From Clostridiales bacterium (GTDB lineage: Bacteria > Bacillota > Clostridia > Saccharofermentanales > Saccharofermentanaceae): a stretch of 64,000 nucleotides of DNA. Of the stretch, positions 25,066 through 34,001 are shown in pieces. Where the stretch lies: assembly GCA_017649645.1 (NCBI GenBank), contig JAGCGK010000124.1, positions 116,658 through 180,657 on the forward strand. Reading direction: 5' to 3'. The position numbers were made by a program, and so were the translations under genes. The notes below the pieces were generated by a model. The model was not told the DNA's origin, ran no database searches, and saw nothing but the letters and a program-made list of their open reading frames with translations. How positions within the stretch are numbered: position 1 is the stretch's first letter; each line of letters begins with the position of its first letter.

Positions 25066-25403
25066 ATCATCTTCTCCGTGAGCTTGAGACCGCCGATCAC
25101 ATGGAAGTGGATATGCTTAACGGTCTGACCGCCGAATTCACGGCAGTTGTTGATGACTCTGAAGCCCTCGCCGAGATTGTTGATCTCTGCTACCTTGGAA
25201 ATAGCACGGGATACGTCGCCAAGAACCTTGTCTGCATCAGCGGAAGATGCGAGATCGATGATATCCTCGTAATGCTTCTTCGGAACGACCAAAACGTGTA
25301 CCGGAGCTACAGGATTGATATCGTTAAAGCAGTAAACGTTCTCATCCTCGTAAACTGCTGTTGAAGGGATCTTCTTCTCGATAATGTCACAAAAAATGCA
25401 CAT
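25062..25403 (-). CDS. HIT-family nucleotide-binding protein
   Basis: 113-aa histidine-triad protein of the HinT/PKCI branch, which hydrolyses nucleoside phosphoramidates. The signature is HIHFHVIGG near the C-terminus; CIFCDIIEKKIPS at the N-terminus and APVHVLVVPKKHY are typical. AAAGGAG is 7 nt before the ATG. It overlaps the start of the reactivase gene, so the pair is coupled. Confidence 0.94.
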   Translation of the reverse strand: MCIFCDIIEKKIPSTAVYEDENVYCFNDINPVAPVHVLVVPKKHYEDIIDLASSADADKVLGDVSRAISKVAEINNLGEGFRVINNCREFGGQTVKHIHFHVIGGLKLTEKMI

Positions 25404-25453
25404 AAGCTTTCTCCTTTGTTTTTATCTATTCTTAAGATATCACATTTAATACT

Positions 25454-27112
25454 TTACAAGCCGTACGAATAGTAAACATCCTCAAAGATTTCGGTATCTG
25501 CAATTCCGTCTACCTTGTTCTGGAGACTGTCATCAAGGTCATCATACTTGAGCGAGTAATACTCATCGCCGTTTACAAGAATAACTGTCCTTTCTCCCGC
25601 AATAACGCCGTAAATATAAAGCTCAGTACCTGCAGGAACAGTTACTTTCTCATCAGATTCTAATGTGCGGAAATCAAAGTCTATCGCCGTTACAAGCGGA
25701 TAACCAAAGAATGTAACTGCTCTTTGTATATCTTCCAGGTCTTCAGGGATCATCTCTTCATTAAGAAGATAACTGTCAACATAAAAATATGTTCCAAGAA
25801 GATCGATCCTCTTAGAAAAACAGATAAAATGTGCCGAGTTGCATTCTGTAATTACAAGGCCCGTGTCAGAAGGGTAAAAATCGATACTGAAATCAGTAGC
25901 ATAACCCATCAATGAACCTTTGACGGTTACCGGATCAGATATCTGTTCATTTCCCGTAAAAGGAAGGAAGGTAACTTCTACATCATCATCATATCCGGAA
26001 ACCTGCAAAGCGAGAGAATAATTGCCTTCCCTGCAGAACAGAAAAGCTTCCGTACTGTATATATTTCCCGCAAATTCTGTTTGAGCGATCTTAACGTGAG
26101 TATCCATATCTGTTACGGTCATTTCGATCTTAGCCGGAGCCTGATTATCTATCGGAGAAAAGGAGATCGTAACATTAAGGCCCTTACCGGTATAAGGATC
26201 TTCGAAATATGTATCAAGTATAGTCTCTTCATTGATGTTAGAGATGAAATCCATATCCCATCCGAGATTTCTTATAACGCAATCCTCGACAGAGAACATA
26301 TCAGGATCTTTGAAATCTTTCTCTCCACCATAAATACAATAATTCGTGAACGTGAGTGTGGAAACCGGATCATTCGGATCGTATCCGCCTGCTTTCTCGG
26401 CTATAACCGTTACTCCGTTATAACCGATCAGATAATCAATGTCTGCGCTTCCCGTTATTCCGGTTCTGCTTTCAACATATTCTTCTTCCGTCATTTCTAT
26501 GTTGAAGATATCTTCAAATGTGTACTCGTAACCTGAAGCGACATCATAAGAATATGCCTCTATATAGTCGAAAAGGACACCGTCATTCGGATTTCCCGCA
26601 TAAGCCAGATAGTGAACGGAAAAGCTGAATATCTGACTATCTGCCCTTGCTACAGTGATCTTCTGAAAACAGTTAACTACACCGTCTGCATCCGGAAGAG
26701 CATCGAGGATCTCAAAGAGCATATCTTCAGTATTACTCTCATTGAACGAATCAATACAGGATGCAAGATTAGGATATTCAGCTATAGTCGCATCAGAAAG
26801 GTAGATATTGGCTGTTCGAACAGATTGTTCTTTTTCTCCGTCAAAAGTAGTTGAGTTTGCAATAAAATATTCCGGGACAAAACCGTAATCCTCCTGAGGA
26901 ACTTCAGTCGGTGTCGGCGTAGTCTCAGTCGGTTCAGTTTCAAAAGAAGTCTCGGTCGTCTCTGTAACAGTAGTAGATTCTGTTTCTTCCGAAGAAACAT
27001 CCTTAGATCTGACTTTTATCTCATCAGGAGACTTGGCATCACAAGATGTCAGCGATGCCAACATCACTGCAAATACCATAGTTCCTGCTATCAAATTCTT
27101 AAACGATTTCAT
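25454..27112 (-). CDS. Large lipoprotein of unknown function
   Basis: 552 aa. Signal with lipobox LTSC (Cys24), then a Ser/Thr/Glu/Pro-rich spacer to about residue 75. The N-terminal half (FSVHYLAYAGNPNDG, then AYSYDVASGYEYTFEDIF) resembles the DUF3298/DUF4163 fold of PdaC/RsiV-type proteins; this is a pattern-level call. The C-terminal half is not recognised. Its ATG is 3 nt past the alaS stop with little Shine-Dalgarno sequence, so it probably depends on alaS transcription and translation. Confidence 0.75.
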   Translation of the reverse strand: MKSFKNLIAGTMVFAVMLASLTSCDAKSPDEIKVRSKDVSSEETESTTVTETTETSFETEPTETTPTPTEVPQEDYGFVPEYFIANSTTFDGEKEQSVRTANIYLSDATIAEYPNLASCIDSFNESNTEDMLFEILDALPDADGVVNCFQKITVARADSQIFSFSVHYLAYAGNPNDGVLFDYIEAYSYDVASGYEYTFEDIFNIEMTEEEYVESRTGITGSADIDYLIGYNGVTVIAEKAGGYDPNDPVSTLTFTNYCIYGGEKDFKDPDMFSVEDCVIRNLGWDMDFISNINEETILDTYFEDPYTGKGLNVTISFSPIDNQAPAKIEMTVTDMDTHVKIAQTEFAGNIYSTEAFLFCREGNYSLALQVSGYDDDVEVTFLPFTGNEQISDPVTVKGSLMGYATDFSIDFYPSDTGLVITECNSAHFICFSKRIDLLGTYFYVDSYLLNEEMIPEDLEDIQRAVTFFGYPLVTAIDFDFRTLESDEKVTVPAGTELYIYGVIAGERTVILVNGDEYYSLKYDDLDDSLQNKVDGIADTEIFEDVYYSYGL

Positions 27113-27115
27113 ATT

Positions 27116-29803
27116 TTATCCGAGCTGTTCAGTAATAACTTTTGTAGCTACATCCAAAGCATCGTTTATCTTGGATGTATCTTTACCGCCGGCCTGAGCC
27201 ATATCAGGGCGTCCGCCGCCTCCGCCTCCGCATGCCTTAGCAGCCTCGCGGATGATATTTCCGGAATGAACTCCTGCCTTAACGGCATCCTGTGTAGCCA
27301 TTGCTACGAACAACACCTTGTCGCCGTTAACACTAGCAAGGAATACAACGCCTGAACCGATCTTATCTCTGATCCCGTCAGCGATCTCACGGAGAGCAGA
27401 TGCATCGTCACACTCAACCTGAGCAACAACAGCCTTGAATCCGTTGATATCCTTAGCTTCGGAAACAGCCTTACCGGCCTGATCTCCGGAAGCCTTCTTG
27501 CTGATCTCTTTAAGTTCCTTCTCCAAAGACTTGATATCAGCAACGTTCTGCTCTGCCTTCTTAACTATCTGGTCCTTGTTTACCTTAAGGACAGAAGCGA
27601 TCTCGGAAATCGTCTTTCTGTCTTCCTTAGAAGCTTCGTAACAAGCTAGACCTGTGATAGCCTCGATCCTTCTTATACCAGCAGCTACACCGGATTCGGA
27701 TACGATCCTGAACTGACCGGCCTGACCACTGGTTCTTAAGTGTGTACCACCGCAGAACTCCATTGAGTAAGGAGCATCGATGTCACCAACTGTTACGACA
27801 CGAACCTCTTCACCGTACTTCTCACCGAACAATGCCATAGCTCCGAGCTTCTTAGCCTCATCGAGCTTCATTACTCTGGTGATAACAGGAAGATCCTCGA
27901 GGATGATCTCGTTAACCTTCTTCTCAACGATATCGAGTTCCTCAGATGTCATAGCCTGAGGATGTGTAAAGTCAAATCTCAATCTGTCGCTTGCAACATA
28001 AGAACCGGACTGCTCAACATGATCTCCGAGAACTTCCTGCAAAGCCTTCTGGAGAATATGTGTAGCCGTGTGGTTTCTTGCAATGGACAATCTGTTCTTC
28101 TTATCTACTTCGATGCTTACAGTTGAACCGCTGTTCAATGTACCTTTTGTAACCTTGAGAGTATGGAGGTACTTACCTGCGGCATCCTTATCAACTGAGA
28201 TGACCTCAGCTTCAAAACCGTCTGTTACGATCTTACCTTCATCGTGGATCTGACCACCCATCGTAGCGTAAAGAACTGTCTTATCACAAACTGCGATGAT
28301 GTCATCACCTTCGGAAGCACTGTCAACAACCTTCATAGAGCCTTCTTCAACAGCCTTAAGGATGTAGATGACCTTTGCTTCGCACTTAAGGTTATCGTAA
28401 CCGTCATAAACCGTAGCGTTGGAATCCTTAGCAACTTCGTCAGGGATCTCGCTTACGCTCAAAGCAAGATCAGCCTTTGCCTTAGTAGCAGCTCTTGCTG
28501 TCTCCTTCTGCTTTTCCATTGCAGCCTTGAAGCCTTCCTCGTCAACCTTGAGGCCTTCTTCTTCAGCCATTTCAACAGTAAGCTCGATCGGGAATCCGAA
28601 TGTATCGTAAAGATAGAAAGCGGAGTCACCGTCGATCTCCTTGGAACCTGCCTTGTTCTTGTCATCAAGGATCTTCTTGAATTCCTTCATGCCGTTCTCA
28701 AGAGTACTTTCAAATCTTGCGATCTCCTTATCAAGCTCGTTCAAGATGAACTCACGGTTCTTTGTAAGGAGCGGATAACTGTCATCATAGACCTTATCGA
28801 TGTAGATCTTGGCAAGGCCAAGGATGTGCTCCTTTGTCATGCCGAGAGCTCTAACGTGTCTTACAGCTCTTCTGATGAGACGTCTTAATACATAGCCTGC
28901 ACCTGCATTTGAAGGAACAAGCTTAGCGCTGTCGCCAATGAGCATAACGCTTGTACGGATATGGTCTGCAAGGACACGCATCGATTTTGTAAGCTTCTCA
29001 TCGGAGTCATACTTAACTCCGGAAGCATTCTCGATATAGCTGATAGCTTCCGTGAAAAGATCTGTCTTATAAACATCCTTCGTTCCGTTAAGGAATGCAA
29101 GGATTCTCTCAAGACCCCAGCCTGTATCAACATTCTTCTGCTTAAGTGGTGTGAGGTGTCCGTCCTGATGCTTCTCATACTGCATGAAAACATCGTTACC
29201 GATCTCGGTATACTTTCCGCAGTCACATCCAGGTCCGCAGTTAGGACCGCAGTCAGGAATATCAGCGATATAGAACATCTCACTGTCAGGACCGCAAGGA
29301 CCATACTCAAGTCCCCACCAGTTGTCATCTGCACCAAGATAGTAGATATTCTCAGGCTTGAATCCGGAAGCGATACGGAACTTAGCACCTTCCTCATCTC
29401 TAGGAGCGTTCTCGTCACCTGCGAAAACTGTTGCAGCGAGGTGATCGTTATCAAATCCGAAAACCTGTGTAAGGAGTTCATAACTCCACTTGCATCTTTC
29501 TTCCTTAAAGTAATCACCAAGGCTCCAGCTACCCATCATCTCAAAGAATGTAACGTGGCTTCTGTCTCCTACTGAATCGATATCGTTTGTACGAACGCAA
29601 CCCTGAACGTTACAAAGTCTTGTACCCAAAGGGTGCTTTTCTCCAAGAAGATAAGGCATGAGAGGCTGCATTCCGGCGACGTTAAACAAAACGCCTGTTG
29701 ATCCGTCAGATACCAGCGAAACGGCTCCGACATCCACATGGCCCCTCTCTATATAAAATTCCTTCCAGGTCTTTCTAAGCTCTTTTGAAGTAAATTGTCT
29801 CAT
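27116..29803 (-). CDS. alaS: Alanyl-tRNA synthetase
   Basis: 895-aa class II synthetase. The N-terminal aminoacylation domain begins TSKELRKTWKEFYIERGH; the editing domain has the zinc site HTATHILQKAL and CGGTHL; the C-terminal C-Ala domain ends with the glycine-rich ACGGGGGGRPDMAQAGG. An inserted Cys cluster DCGPNCGPGCDCGK in the catalytic part is seen in many anaerobes. Strong promoter upstream, no T-box. AAGGAG is 8 nt before the ATG. Confidence 0.97.
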   Translation of the reverse strand: MRQFTSKELRKTWKEFYIERGHVDVGAVSLVSDGSTGVLFNVAGMQPLMPYLLGEKHPLGTRLCNVQGCVRTNDIDSVGDRSHVTFFEMMGSWSLGDYFKEERCKWSYELLTQVFGFDNDHLAATVFAGDENAPRDEEGAKFRIASGFKPENIYYLGADDNWWGLEYGPCGPDSEMFYIADIPDCGPNCGPGCDCGKYTEIGNDVFMQYEKHQDGHLTPLKQKNVDTGWGLERILAFLNGTKDVYKTDLFTEAISYIENASGVKYDSDEKLTKSMRVLADHIRTSVMLIGDSAKLVPSNAGAGYVLRRLIRRAVRHVRALGMTKEHILGLAKIYIDKVYDDSYPLLTKNREFILNELDKEIARFESTLENGMKEFKKILDDKNKAGSKEIDGDSAFYLYDTFGFPIELTVEMAEEEGLKVDEEGFKAAMEKQKETARAATKAKADLALSVSEIPDEVAKDSNATVYDGYDNLKCEAKVIYILKAVEEGSMKVVDSASEGDDIIAVCDKTVLYATMGGQIHDEGKIVTDGFEAEVISVDKDAAGKYLHTLKVTKGTLNSGSTVSIEVDKKNRLSIARNHTATHILQKALQEVLGDHVEQSGSYVASDRLRFDFTHPQAMTSEELDIVEKKVNEIILEDLPVITRVMKLDEAKKLGAMALFGEKYGEEVRVVTVGDIDAPYSMEFCGGTHLRTSGQAGQFRIVSESGVAAGIRRIEAITGLACYEASKEDRKTISEIASVLKVNKDQIVKKAEQNVADIKSLEKELKEISKKASGDQAGKAVSEAKDINGFKAVVAQVECDDASALREIADGIRDKIGSGVVFLASVNGDKVLFVAMATQDAVKAGVHSGNIIREAAKACGGGGGGRPDMAQAGGKDTSKINDALDVATKVITEQLG

Positions 29804-29837
29804 CGGTGATACTCCTTAATAATAATAACAAGTGCTA

Positions 29838-29866
29838 ATTATAAACCGAATGAAACAATAATTCAA
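29838..29866 (-). promoter_or_regulatory. Sigma-A promoter of alaS
   Basis: Minus strand TTGAAT, 17-nt spacer, TATAAT. Confidence 0.85.
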
Positions 29867-29874
29867 TTAACTAT

Positions 29875-30990
29875 TCATCTGTCCTTGAAAACTACATTTT
29901 CGTGAGCTTTCTTAAGGAATGCCTCATAAGCCTCGGAGAAACTGCTGTCACCTTCAAGGGTGATCTTAACTCCCTCATCATCTCCTGTTCCTTCGATAAA
30001 AGAAGTCAGATTTGTAAGAAGAGAGAAAAATCTCGGTGTAGGGCTTACTTCGATAAAGAATGTAAGCTTGCCCTTTGCCCAGTTGTCATTGATCATTCCC
30101 TTGACGTTTATCTCGTTTCTTATGTAGTTAAAGACTTTCAAGACAAGCTCAGGCTCTCCCTCGACGGTCATGCTAAGATTTATCGAATGACCATCCGAGT
30201 AGGCATCAACGGAACCGCTGATCTTGTCTTTTACGTACTTGATATCACAGTCGATGTACTGTTCTTTTCCCAGTGACTCGACCTTGGTTCCGATCCTGTC
30301 GATCCTGAACTGACGCATGGATTCACGGATAGCCTTGGCTTCGCCGTTACCTTCAATGCTCTTCTTGTAGATATCGTTATCAATGGCGAAAAGATAATAT
30401 TTGTTTTCTTCCCAATACAAAGCAAGTGGAGAGATCATCCTGTCCTTCTCGATACAGTTGGCAGGATCTTTCTCCGTGAGCTTATAGCCGTATTTGATCT
30501 TCAGAGCCTCCTTTTCCTTGATGGCTCTTCTTATGGAATTCATGAGAGAGACGAATGCTCTGGTAGGCTTTTGACGCTCGCAGGCAATGAAGGAAACATA
30601 CTCGTCATTATCAAAATAGGACGGCCACTGTTTCTTGATCTTATCGGCTATCTTCTCATCGACGATAGGAGTAGCGTTTACAGCGTCCAAAAGAAGATGA
30701 ACTTCATCCATCGTAAACTCAGTAGGAGCAACATTTCTTATGTAGGAATTCTTGCCCTTGAGCTCGATCCAGTCCTTGGTCTGGCCGATCATGAGGCGCT
30801 TATATTCATTGATGACGGTTATGTCCGAATAGATGGACTTGCGTTCAAAATCGTCACCGAACAAATCTTTCAGATATTGTCTTAAGTGCTCTACGGTAAC
30901 GGAGCCGTTCTTCTCATCGTTGGAAACCTTCTTAAGGAAGTAATCATAGATCGCTATGGTCTTATGCTTCGCGTACTGTTTTCCTGCCAT
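29875..30990 (-). CDS. WYL-domain transcriptional regulator
   Basis: 371 aa. The N-terminal part (about 1-90) looks like a winged helix-turn-helix (IAIYDYFLKKVS, RKSIYSDITVINEYKRL). The centre is a WYL domain (RRAIKEKEALKIKYG, then RMISPLALYWEENKYYLFAID), and a C-terminal WCX-like extension follows. WYL proteins sense nucleic acid or nucleotide ligands. The start at 30990 has GAGG 8 nt upstream, and that Shine-Dalgarno sequence is buried in a 15-bp inverted repeat. No target operon is evident nearby. Confidence 0.88.
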   Translation of the reverse strand: MAGKQYAKHKTIAIYDYFLKKVSNDEKNGSVTVEHLRQYLKDLFGDDFERKSIYSDITVINEYKRLMIGQTKDWIELKGKNSYIRNVAPTEFTMDEVHLLLDAVNATPIVDEKIADKIKKQWPSYFDNDEYVSFIACERQKPTRAFVSLMNSIRRAIKEKEALKIKYGYKLTEKDPANCIEKDRMISPLALYWEENKYYLFAIDNDIYKKSIEGNGEAKAIRESMRQFRIDRIGTKVESLGKEQYIDCDIKYVKDKISGSVDAYSDGHSINLSMTVEGEPELVLKVFNYIRNEINVKGMINDNWAKGKLTFFIEVSPTPRFFSLLTNLTSFIEGTGDDEGVKITLEGDSSFSEAYEAFLKKAHENVVFKDR

Positions 30991-30995
30991 TTGCC

Positions 30996-31061
30996 AAACC
31001 TCGCTTTCTTCTTCTCGTCCTATAAATCGTACATTCATATGATACTAAGAAAGCGAGGTTT
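30996..31061 (-). promoter_or_regulatory. 15-bp inverted repeat hiding the WYL gene ribosome binding site
   Basis: AAACCTCGCTTTCTT (30996-31010) and AAGAAAGCGAGGTTT (31047-31061) are perfect inverted repeats with a 36-nt loop. In the minus-strand mRNA the downstream arm contains the GCGAGG Shine-Dalgarno sequence of the WYL gene, so folding would block translation. Read on the plus strand the hairpin is followed by TTTTTGC, but no plus-strand gene ends here. Confidence 0.75.
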
Positions 31062-31073
31062 TTGCAAAAGAAA

Positions 31074-31433
31074 TCAGACTCTGGCTTCGTTGTTCTTACG
31101 TTGGATCGTCTTTATGGATGCACCGAACATCCTGTGGATCTTGTCGATCTCCTCAATGAACGCGTCGATCCCCTCTATCGGAGCCTCCATTGCCTTAAGG
31201 ATCCTTAAAAGTTCAAAGGTCCTGCCGGAAGCATAGTAACCTTCCTCGAGGTGTCTTATGAACCTGTCGCGATTTAATGCGGATCTGGCAGAAGAAGCCG
31301 CAAAACTCGTTCTGTACGAAGATAGGGCAAGCTCGTCGGCAAGGACCTTTGTAACGCCACTGTCAAAGCCTTTGAGGGCTTTACATATGTTGATGGTAAG
31401 TTCGAATGTTAATGTCTTCAGATCGTTTTCCAT
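31074..31433 (-). CDS. Four-helix bundle protein (23S rRNA-intervening-sequence-type fold)
   Basis: 119 aa, all-helical. The pattern (TFELTINICKALKGF, ALSSYRTSFAASSARSALNR, FIRHLEEGYYASGRTFELL) fits the small four-helix bundle family related to proteins found in rRNA intervening sequences. There is no rRNA here, so it is a free-standing member; its function is unknown. GGAGG is 7 nt before the ATG. It is upstream of the WYL gene on the same strand. Confidence 0.75.
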   Translation of the reverse strand: MENDLKTLTFELTINICKALKGFDSGVTKVLADELALSSYRTSFAASSARSALNRDRFIRHLEEGYYASGRTFELLRILKAMEAPIEGIDAFIEEIDKIHRMFGASIKTIQRKNNEARV

Positions 31434-31491
31434 ACTTTTTCCTCCGCTTGATTTTTGTAGTTAAAAGGTAGCACGTTGAAAGCCCGAAAAA

Positions 31492-31528
31492 ATCGACAAA
31501 AAAAACAATAATCGACAATTGCGACAAA
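31492..31528. repeat. Three direct CGACAA repeats in a divergent promoter region
   Basis: CGACAA occurs at 31494, 31513 and 31522, the first two as ATCGACAA, within an A-rich stretch between the divergent four-helix-bundle and DUF1015 genes. Possible regulator binding sites; could be chance in A-rich DNA. Confidence 0.4.
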
Positions 31529-31567
31529 AAATGCTCAAAAGTGCTGCCACATCGGGGAAAAATATTT

Positions 31568-31596
31568 TTGAAATGGATGTTTTATCGTGTTATTAT
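31568..31596 (+). promoter_or_regulatory. Sigma-A promoter of the DUF1015 operon
   Basis: TTGAAA, 17-nt spacer, TATTAT. It drives DUF1015, the FAD oxidoreductase and DUF2298 genes. Confidence 0.8.
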
Positions 31597-31627
31597 TGTT
31601 CACGTATTATTATTAGCGAGGGTTACT

Positions 31628-32929
31628 ATGAAAGTATTTGACAACATTGCACTAGCTGCAGCACAGATCATGATCCCGGAGGATGGTACAGACCTTAACA
31701 AGTGGTCAGTCATTGCCTGTGATCAGTACACCAGTGAACTGGATTATTGGAAGGAAGTCGAGGCTAATGTCGGCGACGCACCTTCAACATTAAGACTCAT
31801 CCTTCCTGAGGTATATCTCGGAATCGAAAACGATGAGCAGATCTCCGAAAGACTTAAGAAGATCGCTGAAACGGCGAATTCATATATCGAAAACAACATT
31901 TGGAAGACTCTTGGCGAGGGAGTGATCCTTGTAGACAGAGCTACTTCCCTTCACCCGTCACGTAAGGGCCTTGTAGCAGCAGTTGATCTCGAGCAGTACA
32001 GCTTCGAGCCGGGCAACAAGGAAAAGATCCGAGCAACCGAAGGAACTGTTTTAAGCAGGATCCCACCTAGAGTAAGGATCAGGGCTAATTCACCTGTTGA
32101 ACTTCCGCACGTAATGCTCCTTATCGATGATCCTAATGATACGGTCATCGGCAAGGCTATGGACGAGCTTAAGGCAAAAAACAGCAAGCCTATCTACGAT
32201 ACTGACCTTTTCGGAAAGTCAGGTCATATTACGGGATACTTTGTAAATGCGCAGACGGATATTTTCGATGAGATGACAAATGCGCTTGCTGAGCTTCTTG
32301 ACAGGAGCGAAGACGGAATGCTCTTTGCAGTAGGTGACGGAAACCACTCCCTGGCATCTGCAAAAGCTCACTGGGACAACATCAAGGACGACCTGGATAT
32401 CAAGGAAAGAGGCGATCATCCTGCAAGATTCGCACTTGTTGAGATCGTTAACATCCACGATAAGGGATTGGACTTCGAGCCTATCCACAGAGTCGTTTTC
32501 GGAATGGATAAAGAGAATCTCCTTAAAAAGGCTATGGAGTTCTTTAAGGACAATGACGCGAGCATCGGAACAGAAAAGATCGAAGGCGCTCAGAACATCG
32601 TATTCGTAGCAGAGGGCTGTGACGATACCGTACTTCGCATTAAAAGCGCTCCACACACTCTCGCTGTCGGTTCCATTCAGCTGTTCCTCGACAGTTTAAG
32701 TTCCAACACGACTTTGGACGGTTCAGGTATCGAAGTTGACTATATCCACGGAGAAGATTCAGTTCGTTCGCTTGCCAAAAACGGCAACACGGGAATCCTT
32801 CTTCCTGACGTAAGAAAAGACTCCTTCTTTGAGACGATCTCCAAGGAAGGCGTATTCCCGAGAAAGACTTTCTCAATGGGTGAAGCGTTCGAGAAGAGAT
32901 TCTATCTCGAAGCTAAGATGATCAAGTAA
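31628..32929 (+). CDS. DUF1015 family protein
   Basis: 433-aa member of the DUF1015 family, seen from IPEDGTDLNKWSVIACDQYT near the N-terminus and the block LFAVGDGNHSLASAKAHWD. The latter (GDGNHSLA) is the family signature and looks like a metal or nucleotide site. The reaction is not established. The start at 31628 has GAGGG 5 nt upstream; the longer frame to 31541 would place the start upstream of the promoter. It leads a three-gene operon. Confidence 0.88.
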   Translation: MKVFDNIALAAAQIMIPEDGTDLNKWSVIACDQYTSELDYWKEVEANVGDAPSTLRLILPEVYLGIENDEQISERLKKIAETANSYIENNIWKTLGEGVILVDRATSLHPSRKGLVAAVDLEQYSFEPGNKEKIRATEGTVLSRIPPRVRIRANSPVELPHVMLLIDDPNDTVIGKAMDELKAKNSKPIYDTDLFGKSGHITGYFVNAQTDIFDEMTNALAELLDRSEDGMLFAVGDGNHSLASAKAHWDNIKDDLDIKERGDHPARFALVEIVNIHDKGLDFEPIHRVVFGMDKENLLKKAMEFFKDNDASIGTEKIEGAQNIVFVAEGCDDTVLRIKSAPHTLAVGSIQLFLDSLSSNTTLDGSGIEVDYIHGEDSVRSLAKNGNTGILLPDVRKDSFFETISKEGVFPRKTFSMGEAFEKRFYLEAKMIK

Positions 32930-32945
32930 TTCGCGGGAGATCATG

Positions 32946-34001
32946 ATGAAAAGATCCGTTTGTGTCATTGGTGCAGGACTGTCCGGCCTTGTCTGCGGAA
33001 TGCGACTGGCCCGTGCAGGCTTTGAAGTTCAGATCATAGAAGAGCTCTCATATCCGGGAGGTCTTCTCGCATCGAGCCGTATCGGCAAGGAATATCTGGA
33101 ACTTCTTCCGCACCACTTAAGAAAGACTGACCGTGCGCTCCTGTCTCTTACAAAGGAGCTCGGTATCTCTGAAGGCATCTCATGGTTTGATTCCTTCTGG
33201 CACGGCCTTGCTTCCCGTAAAAAGCTGGGCTACTTCACCAACGGATTTACAGATCTTATCAACCGTCTCATGCAGGAGATCACGGATCACGGCGGAACGA
33301 TCTACTATTCCACCACTGTAGCCGAGATCACCAGTAACGGTACTCCCGACAACAAATACTGCACCAGCTGCGTGCTCAGTAATTCAAGCCGTGTAGACTT
33401 CATAAGCGATTATGTTATCTTCACGGGTTCGTGCAGATCTTTCATCAATTCGAGCTATGGACTTCCGATAAGCATCAACATCAAAGACCAGCTCATGAAT
33501 ATCACATACCGCTCCGAATTCTGCCTTCTTCTCGTACTTAGGAGCAAGGTGTCGGACGTGTATTTCCAGAAGATCAATGACGGCAATCCTTTCCAAAGGA
33601 TCGTCAATCACTCCAATTCATTCGGACTTCGTTCATACGGCGGAAATGTCGTATATCTCGTCGGCGATTGCTCTATCTCCGATCCTTTGTGGGTCGAGGA
33701 TGACGCCAAGATCAAGGATACGTATTTCTCAGCTTACCGTAAGCTCTTCCCGGGCATCACGAAATCCGACATAAAAGCATGGCGTCTTACGAAGATAAGA
33801 TATGCGGTATCGGAAAGATTCCCTGATACGGATCTTACCGAACCTTCACCTAATGTCTTCATCTGTTCTTCGGCGCTTGTTTCAACCAATTCGCAGTCAC
33901 TGCCGGAAAACCGCATGGACGGTGTAGTGGCTCTTGCCAACAGGATATGTGAGAAGATCCTGAATAACGTTCAGAATGAGGAGGCTTCAGATGCCGAATA
34001 A
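32946..34001 (+). CDS. FAD-dependent oxidoreductase, amine oxidase / UGM-like fold
   Basis: 351 aa. The dinucleotide-binding motif CVIGAGLSGLVCGMRLARAG is at the N-terminus, followed by GGLLASSRIG and LLPHHLRKTD, then FFTNGFTD-like substrate-domain segments. The fold is that of NAD(P)/FAD amine oxidases, protoporphyrinogen oxidases and UDP-galactopyranose mutases; the substrate is unknown. Of two adjacent ATGs I take 32946, 6 nt after GGGAG. The stop overlaps the next gene by 11 nt, so it is translationally coupled with the DUF2298 membrane protein. Glycan modification is inferred. Confidence 0.83.
   Translation: MKRSVCVIGAGLSGLVCGMRLARAGFEVQIIEELSYPGGLLASSRIGKEYLELLPHHLRKTDRALLSLTKELGISEGISWFDSFWHGLASRKKLGYFTNGFTDLINRLMQEITDHGGTIYYSTTVAEITSNGTPDNKYCTSCVLSNSSRVDFISDYVIFTGSCRSFINSSYGLPISINIKDQLMNITYRSEFCLLLVLRSKVSDVYFQKINDGNPFQRIVNHSNSFGLRSYGGNVVYLVGDCSISDPLWVEDDAKIKDTYFSAYRKLFPGITKSDIKAWRLTKIRYAVSERFPDTDLTEPSPNVFICSSALVSTNSQSLPENRMDGVVALANRICEKILNNVQNEEASDAE

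Noticed and set aside
26810..26830. TGTTCGAACA palindrome as a LexA box
   Set aside because: It lies in the middle of a coding region and does not fit the spaced CGAACnnnnGTTCG pattern.
31541..31627. Longer N-terminus for the DUF1015 protein
   Set aside because: It would start upstream of the predicted promoter and has no Shine-Dalgarno sequence; the start at 31628 has GAGGG at good spacing.
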